Source: Prosthecomicrobium sp. N25
Lineage (GTDB): Bacteria; Pseudomonadota; Alphaproteobacteria; Rhizobiales; Ancalomicrobiaceae
Direction: 5' to 3'
Length of the DNA stretch: 64,000 nt
NCBI RefSeq assembly: GCF_037203705.1
Contig: NZ_JBBCAT010000004.1
Span: 186,001-250,000, forward strand
The position numbers were made by a program, and so were the translations under genes. Shown here piece by piece: positions 31,132 to 41,912 of the stretch (position 1 is the first letter of the stretch; every line of letters starts with the position of its first letter). Below the pieces are notes generated by a model. That model worked only from the letters and a program-made list of their open reading frames with translations, was not told the DNA's origin and did not search any database.

Positions 31132-31760
31132 TGGAGCTCAAGGTCAAGACCCTCGACGGCGCCGATGCCGGCACCGTCACCCTGTCGGACGAGATCTTCG
31201 GCCTGGAGCCGCGCGCGGACCTGATCCAGCGCGTGGTCAAGTGGCAGCTCGCCAAGCGGCGCGCCGGCACCCACAAGGTGAAGACCCGCTCCGAGATCGC
31301 CCGCACGGGCAAGAAGATGTACAAGCAGAAGGGGACGGGCTCGGCGCGCCACTCCTCCGCGCGCGCCCCGATCTTCCGGGGCGGCGGCCGGGCCCACGGG
31401 CCGGTCGTGCGCAGCCACGAGCACGACCTTCCCAAGAAGGTCCGCGCCCTCGGCCTGAAGCACGCGCTGTCGGCCAAGGCCGGCGAGGGCGCCATCCTGG
31501 TGGTCGCCGACGCGACGGCGGCGGCTCCGAAGACCAAGGCGGTCAAGGAGCAGCTGGCGAAGCTCGGCCTCGCCAACGCGCTCATCATCGCGGGCGCGGC
31601 GGTCGACACCAACTTCGGCCTGGCGACCCGTGCCATCCCGAACGTCGACGTCCTGCCGGTGCAGGGCCTCAACGTCTACGACATCCTGCGGCGCCAGACG
31701 CTCGTCCTCACCAAGGACGCGGTCGACGCCATCGAGGCCCGGTTCCGGGTGGAGGCGTGA
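31131..31760 (+). CDS. rplD: 50S ribosomal protein L4
   Basis: 209 residues. Its loop ([20 protein letters not shown], near 60-80) reaches into the peptide exit tunnel, where macrolide-resistance changes occur; the sequence is wild type. Starts at 31,131, overlapping rplC by one base, which implies coupled translation. In E. coli L4 also represses the S10 operon; no leader match was looked for here. Confidence 0.98.
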   Translation: MELKVKTLDGADAGTVTLSDEIFGLEPRADLIQRVVKWQLAKRRAGTHKVKTRSEIARTGKKMYKQKGTGSARHSSARAPIFRGGGRAHGPVVRSHEHDLPKKVRALGLKHALSAKAGEGAILVVADATAAAPKTKAVKEQLAKLGLANALIIAGAAVDTNFGLATRAIPNVDVLPVQGLNVYDILRRQTLVLTKDAVDAIEARFRVEA

Positions 31761-31765
31761 GCATC

Positions 31766-32059
31766 ATGACCAACCTCGCTCACTACGACATCATCCGCTC
31801 GCCCGTGATCACCGAGAAGGCGACCATCGCGGCGGAGAAGAACCAGGTGGTCTTCAACGTCGCCATGTCGGCGACCAAGCCGGAGATCAAGGCGGCCGTC
31901 GAGGCGCTGTTCAAGGTCAAGGTGAAGGCCGTCAACACGCTGGTCCGCAAGGGCAAGGTGAAGCGGTTCCGCGGCTTCGTCGGCAAGCGCGACGACGTCA
32001 AGAAGGCGATCGTCACCCTCGCAGAGGGCGACCGGATCGACATCACGACGGGCCTCTGA
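31766..32059 (+). CDS. rplW: 50S ribosomal protein L23
   Basis: 97 residues. Sits at the tunnel exit and docks trigger factor and SRP. Begins [18 protein letters not shown]; the core [19 protein letters not shown] is typical. The ATG at 31,766 is chosen; a GTG at 31,757 overlapping the rplD stop would add three residues. Confidence 0.98.
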   Translation: MTNLAHYDIIRSPVITEKATIAAEKNQVVFNVAMSATKPEIKAAVEALFKVKVKAVNTLVRKGKVKRFRGFVGKRDDVKKAIVTLAEGDRIDITTGL

Positions 32060-32078
32060 GCAAAAAAGGTTCAACACG

Positions 32079-32912
32079 ATGGCGCTCAAGACATTCAAGC
32101 CCGTCACGCCCGGCCTCCGCCAGCTGGTCATCGTCGCGCGCGACGGCCTGTGGAAGGGCAAGCCGGTCAAGACCCTGACCGAGGGCCTGACCCAGTCGGG
32201 CGGCCGCAACAACACCGGCCGCGTCACGGCGCGGTTCCGGGGCGGCGGCCACAAGCGGTCCTACCGCATCATCGACTTCAAGCGGCGCAAGCACGACGTG
32301 GCGGCGACGGTGGAGCGGCTCGAGTACGATCCCAACCGGACGGCGTTCATCGCGCTGATCCGCTATGCGGACGGGGAGCTCTCCTACATCGTCGCGCCGC
32401 AGCGGCTCGCGGTCGGCGACACGGTGGTGTCCGGCCAGTCGGTCGACGTGAAGCCCGGCAACGCGATGCCGATCGGCAACATGCCGGTGGGCACGCTCGT
32501 TCACAACATCGAGCTGAAGCCCGGCAAGGGCGCGCAGCTCGCGCGGTCGGCGGGAACCTTCGCGCAGATCGTCGGCCGCGACCAGGGCTACGTGATCCTG
32601 CGTCTCAATTCCGGCGAGCAGCGCCTCGTCCTCGGCACGTGTCTCGGCACGGTCGGGGCGGTGTCCAACCCGGACCACATGAACACCTCGATCGGCAAGG
32701 CCGGTCGCCAGCGGTGGCTCGGGCGTCGCCCGCACAACCGCGGCGTCGCGATGAACCCGGTCGACCATCCGCATGGCGGCGGCGAAGGCCGCACCTCGGG
32801 CGGCCGTCATCCGGTCACGCCTTGGGGCAAGCCGACCAAGGGCAAGAAGACGCGGTCGAACAAGGCGACAGACAAGTACGTCGTCCGCTCGCGCCACGCC
32901 AAGAAGGGTTAA
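32079..32912 (+). CDS. rplB: 50S ribosomal protein L2
   Basis: 277 residues. Needed for subunit joining and peptidyl transfer. Contains [18 protein letters not shown], the core [20 protein letters not shown] with the conserved His near 230, and a Lys-rich tail. Nineteen bases after rplW, eight before rpsS. Confidence 0.99.
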   Translation: MALKTFKPVTPGLRQLVIVARDGLWKGKPVKTLTEGLTQSGGRNNTGRVTARFRGGGHKRSYRIIDFKRRKHDVAATVERLEYDPNRTAFIALIRYADGELSYIVAPQRLAVGDTVVSGQSVDVKPGNAMPIGNMPVGTLVHNIELKPGKGAQLARSAGTFAQIVGRDQGYVILRLNSGEQRLVLGTCLGTVGAVSNPDHMNTSIGKAGRQRWLGRRPHNRGVAMNPVDHPHGGGEGRTSGGRHPVTPWGKPTKGKKTRSNKATDKYVVRSRHAKKG

Positions 32913-32920
32913 TCGCAACC

Positions 32921-33199
32921 ATGGCTCGTTCTGTCTGGAAAGGCCCGTTCGTCGACGGTTACCTCCTGAAGAAGGCCGAGAAGTCCCGGGCTTCGGGACG
33001 CTCCGAGGTGATCAAGATCTGGAGCCGCCGCTCCACGATCCTGCCTCACTTCGTCGGCCTCACCTTCGGCGTCTACAACGGCCACAAGCACATCCCCGTG
33101 CTGGTGTCGGAAGACATGGTCGGCCACAAGTTCGGCGAGTTCTCGCCGACGCGGACCTACTATGGTCATGCGGCCGACAAGAAGGCGAAGAGGAAGTAA
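32921..33199 (+). CDS. rpsS: 30S ribosomal protein S19
   Basis: 92 residues. 30S head protein beside the A site, paired with S13. [20 protein letters not shown] start; [20 protein letters not shown] near the end. Fits tightly between rplB and rplV. Confidence 0.99.
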   Translation: MARSVWKGPFVDGYLLKKAEKSRASGRSEVIKIWSRRSTILPHFVGLTFGVYNGHKHIPVLVSEDMVGHKFGEFSPTRTYYGHAADKKAKRK

Positions 33200-33203
33200 G
33201 CCG

Positions 33204-33581
33204 ATGAGCAAGCCCAAGACCGAGCGCGCGCTCAGCGACAAAGAGGCCCAGGCGGTGGCGCGGAACATCCGCATCAGCCCGCAGAAGCTGAACCTCGTCG
33301 CGTCCCTGATCCGGGGCAAGAAGGTCTCCACCGCGCTGGCGGAGCTGACCTTCTCGCACAAGCGCATCGCCAAGGACGTCAAGAAGACGCTCGAGAGCGC
33401 GATCGCGAATGCCGAGAACAACCACGAGCTCGACGTGGACAGCCTGGTGGTGAGCCAGGCCTTCGTCGGGAAGGCCATGGTGATGAAGCGGTTTCACGCT
33501 CGTGCCCGCGGGCGCGCCGGCCGCGTCGAGAAGCCCTTCTCGCACCTGACGATCATCGTCCGCGAAGTGGAGTCCGCCTGA
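33204..33581 (+). CDS. rplV: 50S ribosomal protein L22
   Basis: 125 residues; the beta-hairpin ([18 protein letters not shown] near 95-112) lines the exit tunnel. Start at 33,204 ([15 protein letters not shown]) rather than an upstream ATG inside rpsS. Stop overlaps rpsC by one base. Confidence 0.98.
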   Translation: MSKPKTERALSDKEAQAVARNIRISPQKLNLVASLIRGKKVSTALAELTFSHKRIAKDVKKTLESAIANAENNHELDVDSLVVSQAFVGKAMVMKRFHARARGRAGRVEKPFSHLTIIVREVESA

Positions 33582-34357
33582 TGGGACAGAAGGTCAACCC
33601 GATCGGGCTTCGGCTCGGCATCAACCGGACCTGGGATTCGCGCTGGTACGCCGGCAAGGGCGAGTACGGCAAGCTGCTCCACGAGGACATGGCGATCCGC
33701 AAGTACCTCATGGGCGAGCTGAAGCAGGCGGCGGTCTCCAAGATCGTCATCGAGCGTCCGCACAAGAAGTGCCGCGTCACGATCCACTCGGCCCGTCCGG
33801 GCGTCGTGATCGGCAAGAAGGGCACGGACATCGACAAGCTGCGCAAGGGCGTGGCGAAGCTGACCGACTCCGAGGTGCACATCAACATCGTGGAGGTCCG
33901 CAAGCCGGAGACCGACTCGACGCTGGTGGCCGCCTCGATCGCCCAGCAGCTCGAGCGCCGCGTCGCCTTCCGCCGGGCCATGAAGCGCGCCGTCCAGTCG
34001 GCGATGCGCCTCGGGGCCGAGGGCATCCGCATCAACTGCTCCGGCCGTCTCGGCGGCGCCGAGATCGCGCGACTGGAGTGGTACCGCGAGGGACGCGTGC
34101 CGCTGCACACGTTGCGCGCCGACATCGACTTCGGGACCGCGACGGCGATCACCGCCTACGGCACCTGCGGCGTGAAGGTGTGGATCTTCAAGGGCGAGAT
34201 CCTCGAGCACGATCCGATGGCGTCGGAGCGGCGGGCCCAGGAGCCCGAGACCGGCCGCCGCGAGCGTGGCGAGGGTCGGGATCGGGATCGGGACCGTGAC
34301 GGCGACCGCCGGGGTGGCCGCGGCCGCCGCGAGCGCGAGACCGAGCGGGCCGGCTGA
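33581..34357 (+). CDS. rpsC: 30S ribosomal protein S3 with long charged tail
   Basis: 258 residues, some 25 more than usual. mRNA-entry protein with a KH domain ([17 protein letters not shown] near 70). The normal body ends about residue 220. An Arg/Asp/Glu/Gly tail follows, including [12 protein letters not shown], encoded by near-tandem GGGATC/GGGACC hexamer-like repeats around 34,275-34,310. The tail may be solvent-exposed or repeat-expansion driven. Confidence 0.98.
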   Translation: MGQKVNPIGLRLGINRTWDSRWYAGKGEYGKLLHEDMAIRKYLMGELKQAAVSKIVIERPHKKCRVTIHSARPGVVIGKKGTDIDKLRKGVAKLTDSEVHINIVEVRKPETDSTLVAASIAQQLERRVAFRRAMKRAVQSAMRLGAEGIRINCSGRLGGAEIARLEWYREGRVPLHTLRADIDFGTATAITAYGTCGVKVWIFKGEILEHDPMASERRAQEPETGRRERGEGRDRDRDRDGDRRGGRGRRERETERAG

Positions 34358-34396
34358 TCGGCTTCGGTTGAACGAGAGACGTGAGAGAGAACAACG

Positions 34397-34810
34397 ATGC
34401 TGCAACCGAAGCGCACGAAGTTCCGTAAGCAGTTCAAGGGCCGCATCCACGGCACTTCGAAGGGCGCGACGGACCTGGATTTCGGAGCTTTCGGGCTCAA
34501 GGCCCTCGAGCCTGAGCGCGTCACCGCGCGCCAGATCGAGGCCGCACGCCGGGCGATCACTCGCCAGATGAAGCGCCAGGGGCGCGTCTGGATCCGCGTG
34601 TTCCCGGATGTGCCGGTGTCCTCCAAGCCGACCGAGGTCCGCATGGGCAAGGGCAAGGGCGCGCCGGAATTCTGGGCCGCCCGCGTCAAGCCGGGCCGGA
34701 TCCTGTTCGAGATCGACGGCGTCAGCCAGGAGACGGCCGAGGAGGCGCTGCGGCTCGGAGCCGCCAAGCTGCCGATCCGGACCCGCTTCGTGGCCCGAAT
34801 CGCCGACTGA
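34397..34810 (+). CDS. rplP: 50S ribosomal protein L16
   Basis: 137 residues; organises the A-site region of the 50S. Starts [20 protein letters not shown]; contains [20 protein letters not shown] and [19 protein letters not shown], the Arg often hydroxylated in other bacteria. Confidence 0.99.
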   Translation: MLQPKRTKFRKQFKGRIHGTSKGATDLDFGAFGLKALEPERVTARQIEAARRAITRQMKRQGRVWIRVFPDVPVSSKPTEVRMGKGKGAPEFWAARVKPGRILFEIDGVSQETAEEALRLGAAKLPIRTRFVARIAD

Positions 34811-34824
34811 CGGGGGATTGAGCC

Positions 34825-35013
34825 ATGAAGGCTGCCGACATCCGCACCAAGACGGTCGACGAGCTCAACGACGAGCTGGTCCGCCTGAAGAAAGAGCAGT
34901 TCAACCTTCGCTTCCAGAAGGCTACCGGACAGCTCGAGAATACCGCGCGCGTCCGTCAGGTCCGGCACGACATCGCCAGGGTCCAGACGGTGCTCCGCGA
35001 GAAGCACGTCTGA
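34825..35013 (+). CDS. rpmC: 50S ribosomal protein L29
   Basis: 62 residues, two-helix protein at the tunnel exit next to L23. Contains [20 protein letters not shown] and [17 protein letters not shown]. Fourteen bases from rplP and 13 from rpsQ. Confidence 0.98.
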   Translation: MKAADIRTKTVDELNDELVRLKKEQFNLRFQKATGQLENTARVRQVRHDIARVQTVLREKHV

Positions 35014-35026
35014 GGAGGACGAAACC

Positions 35027-35272
35027 ATGCCGAAGCGCATCCTGCAGGGCGTCGTCGTCTCCGACAAGAACGACAAGACGATCGTGGTGGAGGTGGAGCG
35101 CCGCTTCACCCATCCGCTGCTGAAGAAGACCGTGCGCCGGTCGAAGAAGTATCACGCGCACGACGAGGGCAACCAGTTCAAGGTCGGCGACATCGTCGCG
35201 ATCGAGGAAGGCCGCCCGATGTCGAAGCAGAAGCGCTGGGTCGTGGTCGGCCCGGTCGGCGCCGCCGGTTGA
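35027..35272 (+). CDS. rpsQ: 30S ribosomal protein S17
   Basis: 81 residues, OB-fold protein of the 30S body. [20 protein letters not shown] start, then [20 protein letters not shown]. Last gene of the S10 operon by E. coli order; rplN follows after 43 bases without clear promoter. Confidence 0.98.
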   Translation: MPKRILQGVVVSDKNDKTIVVEVERRFTHPLLKKTVRRSKKYHAHDEGNQFKVGDIVAIEEGRPMSKQKRWVVVGPVGAAG

Positions 35273-35315
35273 TCCCGGACGGGCCCAAGAGAACATTCGA
35301 GAAAGGCGTTCGGTC

Positions 35316-35684
35316 ATGATCCAGATGCAAACTAACCTCGACGTCGCCGACAATTCCGGCGCCAAGAGGGTCATGTGCATCAAGGTCCTCGGCGGTTCGA
35401 AGCGGAAGTACGCCACCGTGGGCGACATCATCGTCGTCTCGGTCAAGGAGGCGATCCCGCGCGGCCGCGTCAAGAAGGGCGACGTGATGAAGGCGGTGGT
35501 GGTCCGGGTGTCCAAGGACATCACCCGCCCGGACGGCCAGGTGATCCGGTTCGACCGGAACGCCGCCGTCCTGATCAACAATCAGAAGGAGCCGATCGGG
35601 ACCCGCATCTTCGGACCGGTTCCGCGCGAGTTGCGCGCGAAGAACCACACGAAGATCCTCTCGCTCGCGCCGGAGGTGCTGTAA
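35316..35684 (+). CDS. rplN: 50S ribosomal protein L14
   Basis: 122 residues, forms an intersubunit bridge with 16S r[23 protein letters not shown] start, [14 protein letters not shown] near the end. First gene of the spc operon; its TAA overlaps the rplX ATG (TAATG). Confidence 0.99.
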   Translation: MIQMQTNLDVADNSGAKRVMCIKVLGGSKRKYATVGDIIVVSVKEAIPRGRVKKGDVMKAVVVRVSKDITRPDGQVIRFDRNAAVLINNQKEPIGTRIFGPVPRELRAKNHTKILSLAPEVL

Positions 35685-36001
35685 TGGCCGCGAAGATCAA
35701 GAAGGGCGACAAGGTCGTCGTGCTCGCCGGCCGCGACAAGGGCCGCACCGGCGAGGTCATCCAGGTGATGCCGAGCGAGGAGCGTGCTCTGGTCCGCGGC
35801 ATCAACATCGTGCAGCGCCACACCAAGCCGCAGGGCGTGAACGAGGGCGGGATCATCCGCAAGGAGGCCCCGATCCATCTGTCGAACCTGGCGGTGGCGG
35901 ACCCGAAGACGGGCGAGCCCACCCGCGTCGGCTTCAAGATTCTCGACGACGGCCGGAAGGTCCGTTTCGCCAAGCGCTCGGGGGACCTGATCGATGGCTG
36001 A
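35684..36001 (+). CDS. rplX: 50S ribosomal protein L24
   Basis: 105 residues with an N-terminal KOW motif ([20 protein letters not shown]). Starts 23S rRNA assembly. Overlaps rplN by one base and rplE by eight. Confidence 0.98.
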   Translation: MAAKIKKGDKVVVLAGRDKGRTGEVIQVMPSEERALVRGINIVQRHTKPQGVNEGGIIRKEAPIHLSNLAVADPKTGEPTRVGFKILDDGRKVRFAKRSGDLIDG

Positions 36002-36554
36002 GCTCGCCAACTATTCGCCGCGGATGCGCAAGCACTACGACGAGGTCGTGCGCCCGGCGATGATCGAGAAGTTCGGGTACAAGAACCCGATGGAAGTGCC
36101 GACCCTCGACAAGATCGTCCTGAACATGGGCGTCGGCGAGGCGACGGCGGACTCCAAGAAGCCGTCGGTCGCGGCCGCGGACCTCGCCCTGATCGCCGGC
36201 CAGAAGCCGGTCGTGACCCGGGCCCGCAAGGCGATCGCGACCTTCAAGATCCGTGAGAACATGCCGATCGGCGCCAAGGTTACCCTGCGCAAGACCCGCA
36301 TGTTCGAGTTCCTCGACCGTCTCGTGACGATCGCGCTGCCGCGCGTCCGGGACTTCCGGGGCCTCAACCCGAAGAGCTTCGACGGCCGCGGCAACTATGC
36401 CATGGGCGTCAAGGAACACATCATTTTCCCGGAGATCAACTACGACAAGGTCGATCAGGTCTGGGGAATGGACATCATCGTCTGTACGACGGCGAAAACG
36501 GACGAGGAGGCCAGGGAGCTCCTGAAGCTCTTCAACTTCCCGTTCCGCCAGTGA
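35994..36554 (+). CDS. rplE: 50S ribosomal protein L5
   Basis: 186 residues; binds 5S rRNA with L18 and contacts S13. Blocks [33 protein letters not shown] and [17 protein letters not shown]. Starts inside the end of rplX. Confidence 0.99.
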   Translation: MAELANYSPRMRKHYDEVVRPAMIEKFGYKNPMEVPTLDKIVLNMGVGEATADSKKPSVAAADLALIAGQKPVVTRARKAIATFKIRENMPIGAKVTLRKTRMFEFLDRLVTIALPRVRDFRGLNPKSFDGRGNYAMGVKEHIIFPEINYDKVDQVWGMDIIVCTTAKTDEEARELLKLFNFPFRQ

Positions 36555-36580
36555 GCCGTTACGGCAGAGGATAGGAAAAA

Positions 36581-36886
36581 ATGGCAAAGACGAGTTCTGT
36601 CGAGAAGAACAACCGGCGGCGCAAGATGACGGCGAAGTTCGCCAAAAAGCGCGCCGAGCTGAAGTCGGTCGTGATGGACCGCGAGACGACCCCCGAGGAT
36701 CGGATCCAGGCGGTCATGAAGCTCGCGGCTCTTCCGCGCAACGGCGCCAAGGTGCGGATCCGCAACCGCTGCGAGATCACGGGCCGGCCGCGTGCGTACT
36801 ACCGCAAGCTGAAGATGTCGCGCCTGGCGCTTCGTGAACTGGGCAACCAGGGCATGATCCCGGGCCTCGTGAAGTCGAGCTGGTGA
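36581..36886 (+). CDS. rpsN: 30S ribosomal protein S14 (zinc-independent form)
   Basis: 101 residues. The long C-minus form: only one Cys ([13 protein letters not shown]) rather than the CxxC zinc pairs, so no zinc is needed. [19 protein letters not shown] near the end. Between rplE and rpsH as usual. Confidence 0.98.
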   Translation: MAKTSSVEKNNRRRKMTAKFAKKRAELKSVVMDRETTPEDRIQAVMKLAALPRNGAKVRIRNRCEITGRPRAYYRKLKMSRLALRELGNQGMIPGLVKSSW

Positions 36887-36896
36887 GGAGGGTCCC

Positions 36897-37295
36897 ATGA
36901 CGATGACCGATCCCCTGGGCGATATGCTGACCCGGATCCGGAACGCTCAGCTCCGGAAGAAGTCTAAGGTCAACACGCCGGCGTCCAAGCTGCGCGCCAA
37001 CGTGCTCGACGTCCTCAAGAGCGAGGGCTACATCCGCGGCTACACGTCGGTGGAAGCCGGTGCGGGCCGTTCCGAGTTCGAGATCGAGCTCAAGTATTTC
37101 GACGGCGAACCCGTGATCCGGACCATCGAGCGCGTCTCGAAGCCGGGCCGCCGGGTGTACTCGTCGGTCGCCAACATTCCGCGCGTCGCCAACGGCCTCG
37201 GCGTCACCATCCTGTCCACGCCGAAGGGCGTGATGGCGGATCACGATGCCCGCGAGTCGAATGTCGGCGGCGAAGTGCTCTGCCGCGTATTCTGA
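36897..37295 (+). CDS. rpsH: 30S ribosomal protein S8
   Basis: 132 residues; platform protein, and spc-operon repressor in E. coli. [20 protein letters not shown] start, then [19 protein letters not shown]; ends GGEVLCRVF. Ten bases after rpsN. Confidence 0.99.
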   Translation: MTMTDPLGDMLTRIRNAQLRKKSKVNTPASKLRANVLDVLKSEGYIRGYTSVEAGAGRSEFEIELKYFDGEPVIRTIERVSKPGRRVYSSVANIPRVANGLGVTILSTPKGVMADHDARESNVGGEVLCRVF

Positions 37296-37314
37296 CCGGG
37301 AAAGGACAAGCACC

Positions 37315-37854
37315 ATGTCTCGTATCGGAAAGAAGCCCGTGGCGGTCCCGAGCGGCGTGAACGCCGACGTGGCGGGCCAGACGGTCAGCGTCAAGGGTCC
37401 GAAGGGGACGCTCTCCTTCGTGGTCCACGACCTGGTCGAGGTGAGCAAGGGCACGGACGGCATCGCGGTCAAGCCGCGGGACGAGTCCAAGCAGGCGCGG
37501 TCGCTCTGGGGCATGTCCCGGACGATGATCTCGAACCTGATGGTCGGCGTGTCGAAGGGCTTCGAGAAGAAGCTCGAGATCAACGGCGTCGGCTACAAGG
37601 CGGCGCTCGCCGGCAAGACCCTGAACCTCTCGCTCGGCTACAGCCACGACATCGTGTATCCGGTTCCGGAGGGAATCACGATCGCAGTCGCCGGGCAGAA
37701 GCAGGACCAGATCACCATCACCGGCATCGACAAGCAGCGTGTCGGACAGGTGGCGGCGGAAATCCGCGAGTTCCGCGGGCCCGAGCCCTACAAGGGCAAG
37801 GGCGTGAAGTACGCCGATGAGAAGATCTTCCGCAAGGAAGGCAAGAAGAAGTAA
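37315..37854 (+). CDS. rplF: 50S ribosomal protein L6
   Basis: 179 residues; supports the sarcin-ricin loop. [20 protein letters not shown] start and the C-terminal [20 protein letters not shown]. The ATG at 37,315 is the family start. Confidence 0.99.
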   Translation: MSRIGKKPVAVPSGVNADVAGQTVSVKGPKGTLSFVVHDLVEVSKGTDGIAVKPRDESKQARSLWGMSRTMISNLMVGVSKGFEKKLEINGVGYKAALAGKTLNLSLGYSHDIVYPVPEGITIAVAGQKQDQITITGIDKQRVGQVAAEIREFRGPEPYKGKGVKYADEKIFRKEGKKK

Positions 37855-37866
37855 GGAGCGGTCATC

Positions 37867-38226
37867 ATGGCTCATGCGTCTACTACGGAGCGCCGTCGCG
37901 CCCGCGTCCGCCGCGCCGTGAAGGCCGCTGCCAACGGCCGCGTCCGGCTGTCGGTCTTCCGGTCTTCGAAGAACATCTACGCGCAGGTCATCGACGACGT
38001 GAAGGGGGTCACGCTGGCCGCCGCCTCGTCGCTCGAGAAGGATCTCAAGGGGTCGCTGAAGACCGGCGCGGACGTGGAAGCCGCCAAGGCGGTCGGCAAG
38101 CTCTTGGCGGAGCGCGCCAAGGCGGCCGGGGTCGACAAGGTCGTCTTCGACCGCGGCGGCTACATCTACCACGGCCGCGTCAAGGCGCTGGCCGAAGCGG
38201 CCCGCGAGGGCGGCCTCGAGTTCTGA
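37867..38226 (+). CDS. rplR: 50S ribosomal protein L18
   Basis: 119 residues; carries 5S rRNA into the large subunit with L5. [20 protein letters not shown], then [16 protein letters not shown]; ends [20 protein letters not shown]. Confidence 0.99.
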   Translation: MAHASTTERRRARVRRAVKAAANGRVRLSVFRSSKNIYAQVIDDVKGVTLAAASSLEKDLKGSLKTGADVEAAKAVGKLLAERAKAAGVDKVVFDRGGYIYHGRVKALAEAAREGGLEF

Positions 38227-38284
38227 TCGATCTGAGAAAGACTTATGCGCGCTTCTTCAAGCTGCGCGGGAAGGAACGGTAACT

Positions 38285-38833
38285 ATGGCTACGCGTGAGC
38301 GGGAAGAGCGCGACAGCGAATTCGTCGACCGGCTGGTGCACATCAACCGCGTCGCCAAGGTGGTGAAGGGCGGCCGGCGCTTCGGCTTCGCGGCGCTCGT
38401 CGTCGTCGGCGACCAGAAGGGCCGCGTCGGCTTCGGCCACGGCAAGGCCCGCGAGGTTCCCGAGGCGATCCGCAAGGCGACCGAGGCGGCCAAGCGCAGC
38501 CTGGTCCGCGTGCCGCTCCGCGAGGGGCGCACGCTGCATCACGACGTGGCGGGCCATCACGGCGCCGGCAAGGTGATCCTGCGGGCGGCTCCGGCCGGCA
38601 CGGGCATCATCGCGGGCGGCCCGATGCGCGCCGTGTTCGAGACGCTCGGCGTCCAGGACGTGGTGGCGAAGTCGCTCGGTTCGTCGAACCCCTACAACAT
38701 GGTGCGCGCGACCTTCGACGCCCTGAAGCACGAGGACAGCCCGCGCTCGGTCGCGGCGCGCCGCGGCATCAAGGTCTCGGCCCTGCAGGCGCGGCGCCGC
38801 GAAGAGGGTGTCGACGCGGGCGCAGAAGCCTGA
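38285..38833 (+). CDS. rpsE: 30S ribosomal protein S5
   Basis: 182 residues; mRNA entry and decoding fidelity. [20 protein letters not shown] and [20 protein letters not shown] are seen; the loop where spectinomycin resistance arises is wild-type in form. 58 bases after rplR, with a GC-rich gap. Confidence 0.99.
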   Translation: MATREREERDSEFVDRLVHINRVAKVVKGGRRFGFAALVVVGDQKGRVGFGHGKAREVPEAIRKATEAAKRSLVRVPLREGRTLHHDVAGHHGAGKVILRAAPAGTGIIAGGPMRAVFETLGVQDVVAKSLGSSNPYNMVRATFDALKHEDSPRSVAARRGIKVSALQARRREEGVDAGAEA

Positions 38834-38917
38834 CCGTCCGGCGATCACTGACAGAGCCGGGGCCGCTTGAACCAGGGCGGCCTCGTCCATAGCTGAAGAA
38901 ACACGGGGATCGTCCCA

Positions 38918-39109
38918 ATGTCGACCACCGACAAGACCGTCACGGTCGAGCAGACCGGCAGCCCGAGCCGCCGTCCCGGCGACCAGCGGGCCACGCTGAT
39001 CGGCCTCGGCCTCAACAAGCGGCATCGCCGTTCCACCCTGAAGGACTCTCCTCAGGTGCGGGGCATGATCGCCAAGGTGCAGCATCTCGTCCGCGTCGTG
39101 GACGAGTGA
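38918..39109 (+). CDS. rpmD: 50S ribosomal protein L30
   Basis: 63 residues. Core [20 protein letters not shown] and [13 protein letters not shown]. It has a Thr/Ser/Pro-rich head of about 20 residues. 84 bases after rpsE and 19 before rplO. Confidence 0.97.
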   Translation: MSTTDKTVTVEQTGSPSRRPGDQRATLIGLGLNKRHRRSTLKDSPQVRGMIAKVQHLVRVVDE

Positions 39110-39128
39110 GATTTAGGGATCGATCCCC

Positions 39129-39608
39129 ATGAAGCTGAACCAGATCAGCGACAACCCCGGCGCCGTCAAGGCCGGCAAGCGGCTCGGCCGCGGCATCGGC
39201 TCGGGCCTGGGCAAGACCTCGGGCAAGGGCGTCAAGGGCCAGAAGGCGCGCCGCGGCGTGGCCATCAACGGCTTCGAGGGCGGCCAGATGCCGCTGCACC
39301 GGCGCCTGCCGAAGCGCGGCTTCAACAACATCTTCCGCCTCGACCTCAACGAGGTCAGCCTGGCGAAGGTGCAGGCCGCGATCGAGGCCGGCAAGCTCGA
39401 TCCGAAGGCGACCGTGACCGCGGAGGCCCTCAAGGCCGCCGGGATCATCCGGCGCGTCAAGGACGGCGTCCGCCTTCTCGGGCCCGGCGAACTGACCGCC
39501 GCCGTCACCTTCGAGGTGGCCGGCGCGTCGAAGCCGGCGGCCGAGGCGGTCGAGAAGGCCGGCGGCAAGGTCGTGGCGCTCCTGGCGCAGGCCGCCGCCG
39601 AGGCGTGA
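39129..39608 (+). CDS. rplO: 50S ribosomal protein L15
   Basis: 159 residues; late-assembly 50S protein. [20 protein letters not shown] and [19 protein letters not shown] are diagnostic. A strong hairpin follows before secY. Confidence 0.99.
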   Translation: MKLNQISDNPGAVKAGKRLGRGIGSGLGKTSGKGVKGQKARRGVAINGFEGGQMPLHRRLPKRGFNNIFRLDLNEVSLAKVQAAIEAGKLDPKATVTAEALKAAGIIRRVKDGVRLLGPGELTAAVTFEVAGASKPAAEAVEKAGGKVVALLAQAAAEA

Positions 39609-39626
39609 CACCGAAGGCGAACACGA

Positions 39627-39657
39627 CCGGGGCCGCTTCCTGAGGCGGCCCCGGTTT
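39627..39657 (+). terminator. attenuating hairpin between rplO and secY
   Basis: CCGGGGCCGC (39,627-39,636) pairs with GCGGCCCCGG (39,645-39,654) and is followed by only TTT. A partial terminator would lower secY-adk output relative to ribosomal proteins. Confidence 0.55.
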
Positions 39658-39696
39658 CCCGTCTCGGGGCGGGCATCCTGGCAATCGGAGAGGCGA

Positions 39697-41028
39697 ATGG
39701 CTTCGGCAGCTGAACAACTCGCAGCGAACCTCAATTGGGGTGCCTTCGCCAAGGCCGAGGAACTCAAGAAGCGCATCTGGTTCACCCTCGGCGCGCTGCT
39801 CGTCTACCGCCTCGGGACCTACCTGCCGCTGCCGGGCATCAATCCCACGGCGCTGTCGCAGGCCTTCCACAATGCCCAGACGGGCATCATCGGCCTCTTC
39901 AACATGTTCTCGGGCGGCGCGGTCGGCCGCATGGCGATCTTCGCGCTCGGGATCATGCCCTACATCTCGGCCTCGATCATCGTCCAGCTGCTCACGACGG
40001 TGCTGCCGTCCTTCGAGGCGATGAAGAAGGAGGGCGAGTCGGGCCGCAAGCAGCTGAACCAGTACACGCGCTACCTGACCGTGATCCTGGCCGTCTTCCA
40101 GGCCTACGGCATCTCGGTCGGCCTCGAGGGCTCGACCAACGTGGTCGCCGACCCGGGCCTGTTCTTCCGTGTCTCGACCGTGCTGACCCTGCTCGGCGGC
40201 ACCATGTTCCTGATGTGGCTCGGCGAGCAGATCACGTCGCGGGGCATCGGCAACGGCATCTCGCTCATCATCTTCGCGGGCATCGTGGCGGAGCTGCCGC
40301 GGGCGATCGCGGGCACCCTCGAGCTCGGCCGGCAGGGCGCGATCTCGACGGGCGCGATCCTCGGCATCATCGTGCTGGCCGTCGTCGTCATCGCCTTCAT
40401 CGTGTTCATGGAGCGCGCGCAGCGCCGGCTCCTGATCCAGTATCCGAAGCGCCAGGTCGGCAATCAGATCATGCAGGGGCAGTCGTCGCACCTGCCGCTG
40501 AAGCTGAACACCTCGGGCGTCATCCCGCCGATCTTCGCCTCCTCGCTGCTCCTGGTGCCGGCGACAGTCGCCAACTTCCAGGCGGGCCAGGCGGGCGGGT
40601 GGCTGACCAGCGTGACCGCGTTCCTGGGGCACGGCCAGCCGGCCTACATGGTGCTCTACGCGGCGCTGATCATCTTCTTCTGCTTCTTCTACACCGCGAT
40701 CGTGTTCAACCCGACCGACACGGCCGACAATCTGAAGAAGCACGGCGGCTTCATCCCCGGCATCCGGCCGGGCGAGCGCACCGCCGAATACATCGACTAC
40801 GTGCTGACCCGTATCACCGTCGTCGGCGCGATGTACATCACCGTCGTTTGTCTCTTACCCGAATTCCTCATTTCCTGGACCGGCGTCCCGTTCTATTTCG
40901 GGGGCACGTCGCTGCTGATCGTGGTCTCGGTGACCATGGACACGGTGTCGCAAATCCAGGGACATCTGCTCGCCCACCAGTACGAAGGTCTGATCAAGCG
41001 GGCGAAGCTGAAAGGGGGACGGAAATGA
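39697..41028 (+). CDS. secY: preprotein translocase subunit SecY
   Basis: 443 residues, ten membrane helices, the protein-conducting channel. [20 protein letters not shown] begins helix 1; [20 protein letters not shown] forms the plug region. The cytosolic loop with [19 protein letters not shown] and [16 protein letters not shown] near 340-375 is typical. Stop overlaps adk (ATGA). Confidence 0.99.
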   Translation: MASAAEQLAANLNWGAFAKAEELKKRIWFTLGALLVYRLGTYLPLPGINPTALSQAFHNAQTGIIGLFNMFSGGAVGRMAIFALGIMPYISASIIVQLLTTVLPSFEAMKKEGESGRKQLNQYTRYLTVILAVFQAYGISVGLEGSTNVVADPGLFFRVSTVLTLLGGTMFLMWLGEQITSRGIGNGISLIIFAGIVAELPRAIAGTLELGRQGAISTGAILGIIVLAVVVIAFIVFMERAQRRLLIQYPKRQVGNQIMQGQSSHLPLKLNTSGVIPPIFASSLLLVPATVANFQAGQAGGWLTSVTAFLGHGQPAYMVLYAALIIFFCFFYTAIVFNPTDTADNLKKHGGFIPGIRPGERTAEYIDYVLTRITVVGAMYITVVCLLPEFLISWTGVPFYFGGTSLLIVVSVTMDTVSQIQGHLLAHQYEGLIKRAKLKGGRK

Positions 41029-41603
41029 GACTGATCCTGCTCGGGCCTCCGGGGGCCGGGAAGGGGACCCAGGCACAGCGGCTCGTCGAGAAGCACGGCA
41101 TCGTGCAGCTCTCGACCGGCGACATGCTGCGGGCGGCCGTGAAGGCGGGAACCGAGGTGGGGCTCAAGGCCAAGGCGGTCATGGACGCCGGCCAGCTCGT
41201 CTCCGACGACATCGTGGTCGGCGTGGTCGCGGACCGGATCGATCAGGCGGACTGCCAGAAGGGCTTCATCCTGGACGGCTTCCCGCGGACGGTGCCGCAG
41301 GCCGAGGCGCTGACCCGGATGCTGGCCTCCAAGGGCATGAAGCTCGACGCGGTGATCGAGCTCAAGGTGGACGAGGACGCGCTCGTCCGGCGGATGGAGA
41401 CCCGTGTCCGGGAAACGATCGCGGCGGGCGGGCAGGTCCGTGCGGACGACAACCCGGAAAGCTTCAAGAAGCGCCTCGTGGAGTTCCGCGAGAAGACCGC
41501 GCCCCTGTCGTCCTACTACGCGGGGACGGGCGAACTCAGGACCGTCGACGGGATGAAGCCGATCGACGCGGTGACGAAGGACATCGAGACGATCCTCGGC
41601 TGA
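41025..41603 (+). CDS. adk: adenylate kinase
   Basis: 192 residues. Interconverts AMP, ADP and ATP. P-loop [12 protein letters not shown] (8-19), [27 protein letters not shown]. Short form without the zinc-bearing long LID, common in Alphaproteobacteria. Coupled to secY by a 4-base overlap. Confidence 0.99.
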   Translation: MRLILLGPPGAGKGTQAQRLVEKHGIVQLSTGDMLRAAVKAGTEVGLKAKAVMDAGQLVSDDIVVGVVADRIDQADCQKGFILDGFPRTVPQAEALTRMLASKGMKLDAVIELKVDEDALVRRMETRVRETIAAGGQVRADDNPESFKKRLVEFREKTAPLSSYYAGTGELRTVDGMKPIDAVTKDIETILG

Positions 41604-41608
41604 GGCGG

Positions 41609-41630
41609 CCGCCGGTCGAGGGACCGGCGG
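41609..41630 (+). promoter_or_regulatory. hairpin after adk
   Basis: CCGCCGGTC pairs with GACCGGCGG around GAGG. No T-run. It lies six bases past the adk stop, in the 309-base gap to rpsM, and separates it from the promoter at 41,730. Confidence 0.45.
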
Positions 41631-41729
41631 CGCGGCCGCGCAGGAGGGCGTCCGACGACGATCGGCCCGGCGCCGGAGCGGCCCCCTCGCGGGGCGTCCG
41701 GCGGCGGGCGGCTGGATACCCCGGACGGG

Positions 41730-41758
41730 TTGACGCCCGCTCGTGGAATCTCTATATC
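41730..41758 (+). promoter_or_regulatory. candidate promoter of the alpha operon
   Basis: TTGACG (41,730-41,735), 17 bases, TATATC (41,753-41,758), one of the best matches in the window. A start near 41,765 would give a leader of about 150 bases before rpsM. The rest of the 309-base adk-rpsM gap is GC-rich with hairpins and no gene. Confidence 0.7.
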
Positions 41759-41912
41759 CCGACCCTCAATCGCGACATCCATGCGATCGGCGTCGGGGCC
41801 CCGAGGGGGACCGGCACCGGTCTCGTCGTCTTGTGTGCGACCCCTTCGGGCCTGGACGAGGCTCAGGAACGTGGTCGTCCCCGGACGACCCGATCGACTG
41901 GAGAGGACTGCC

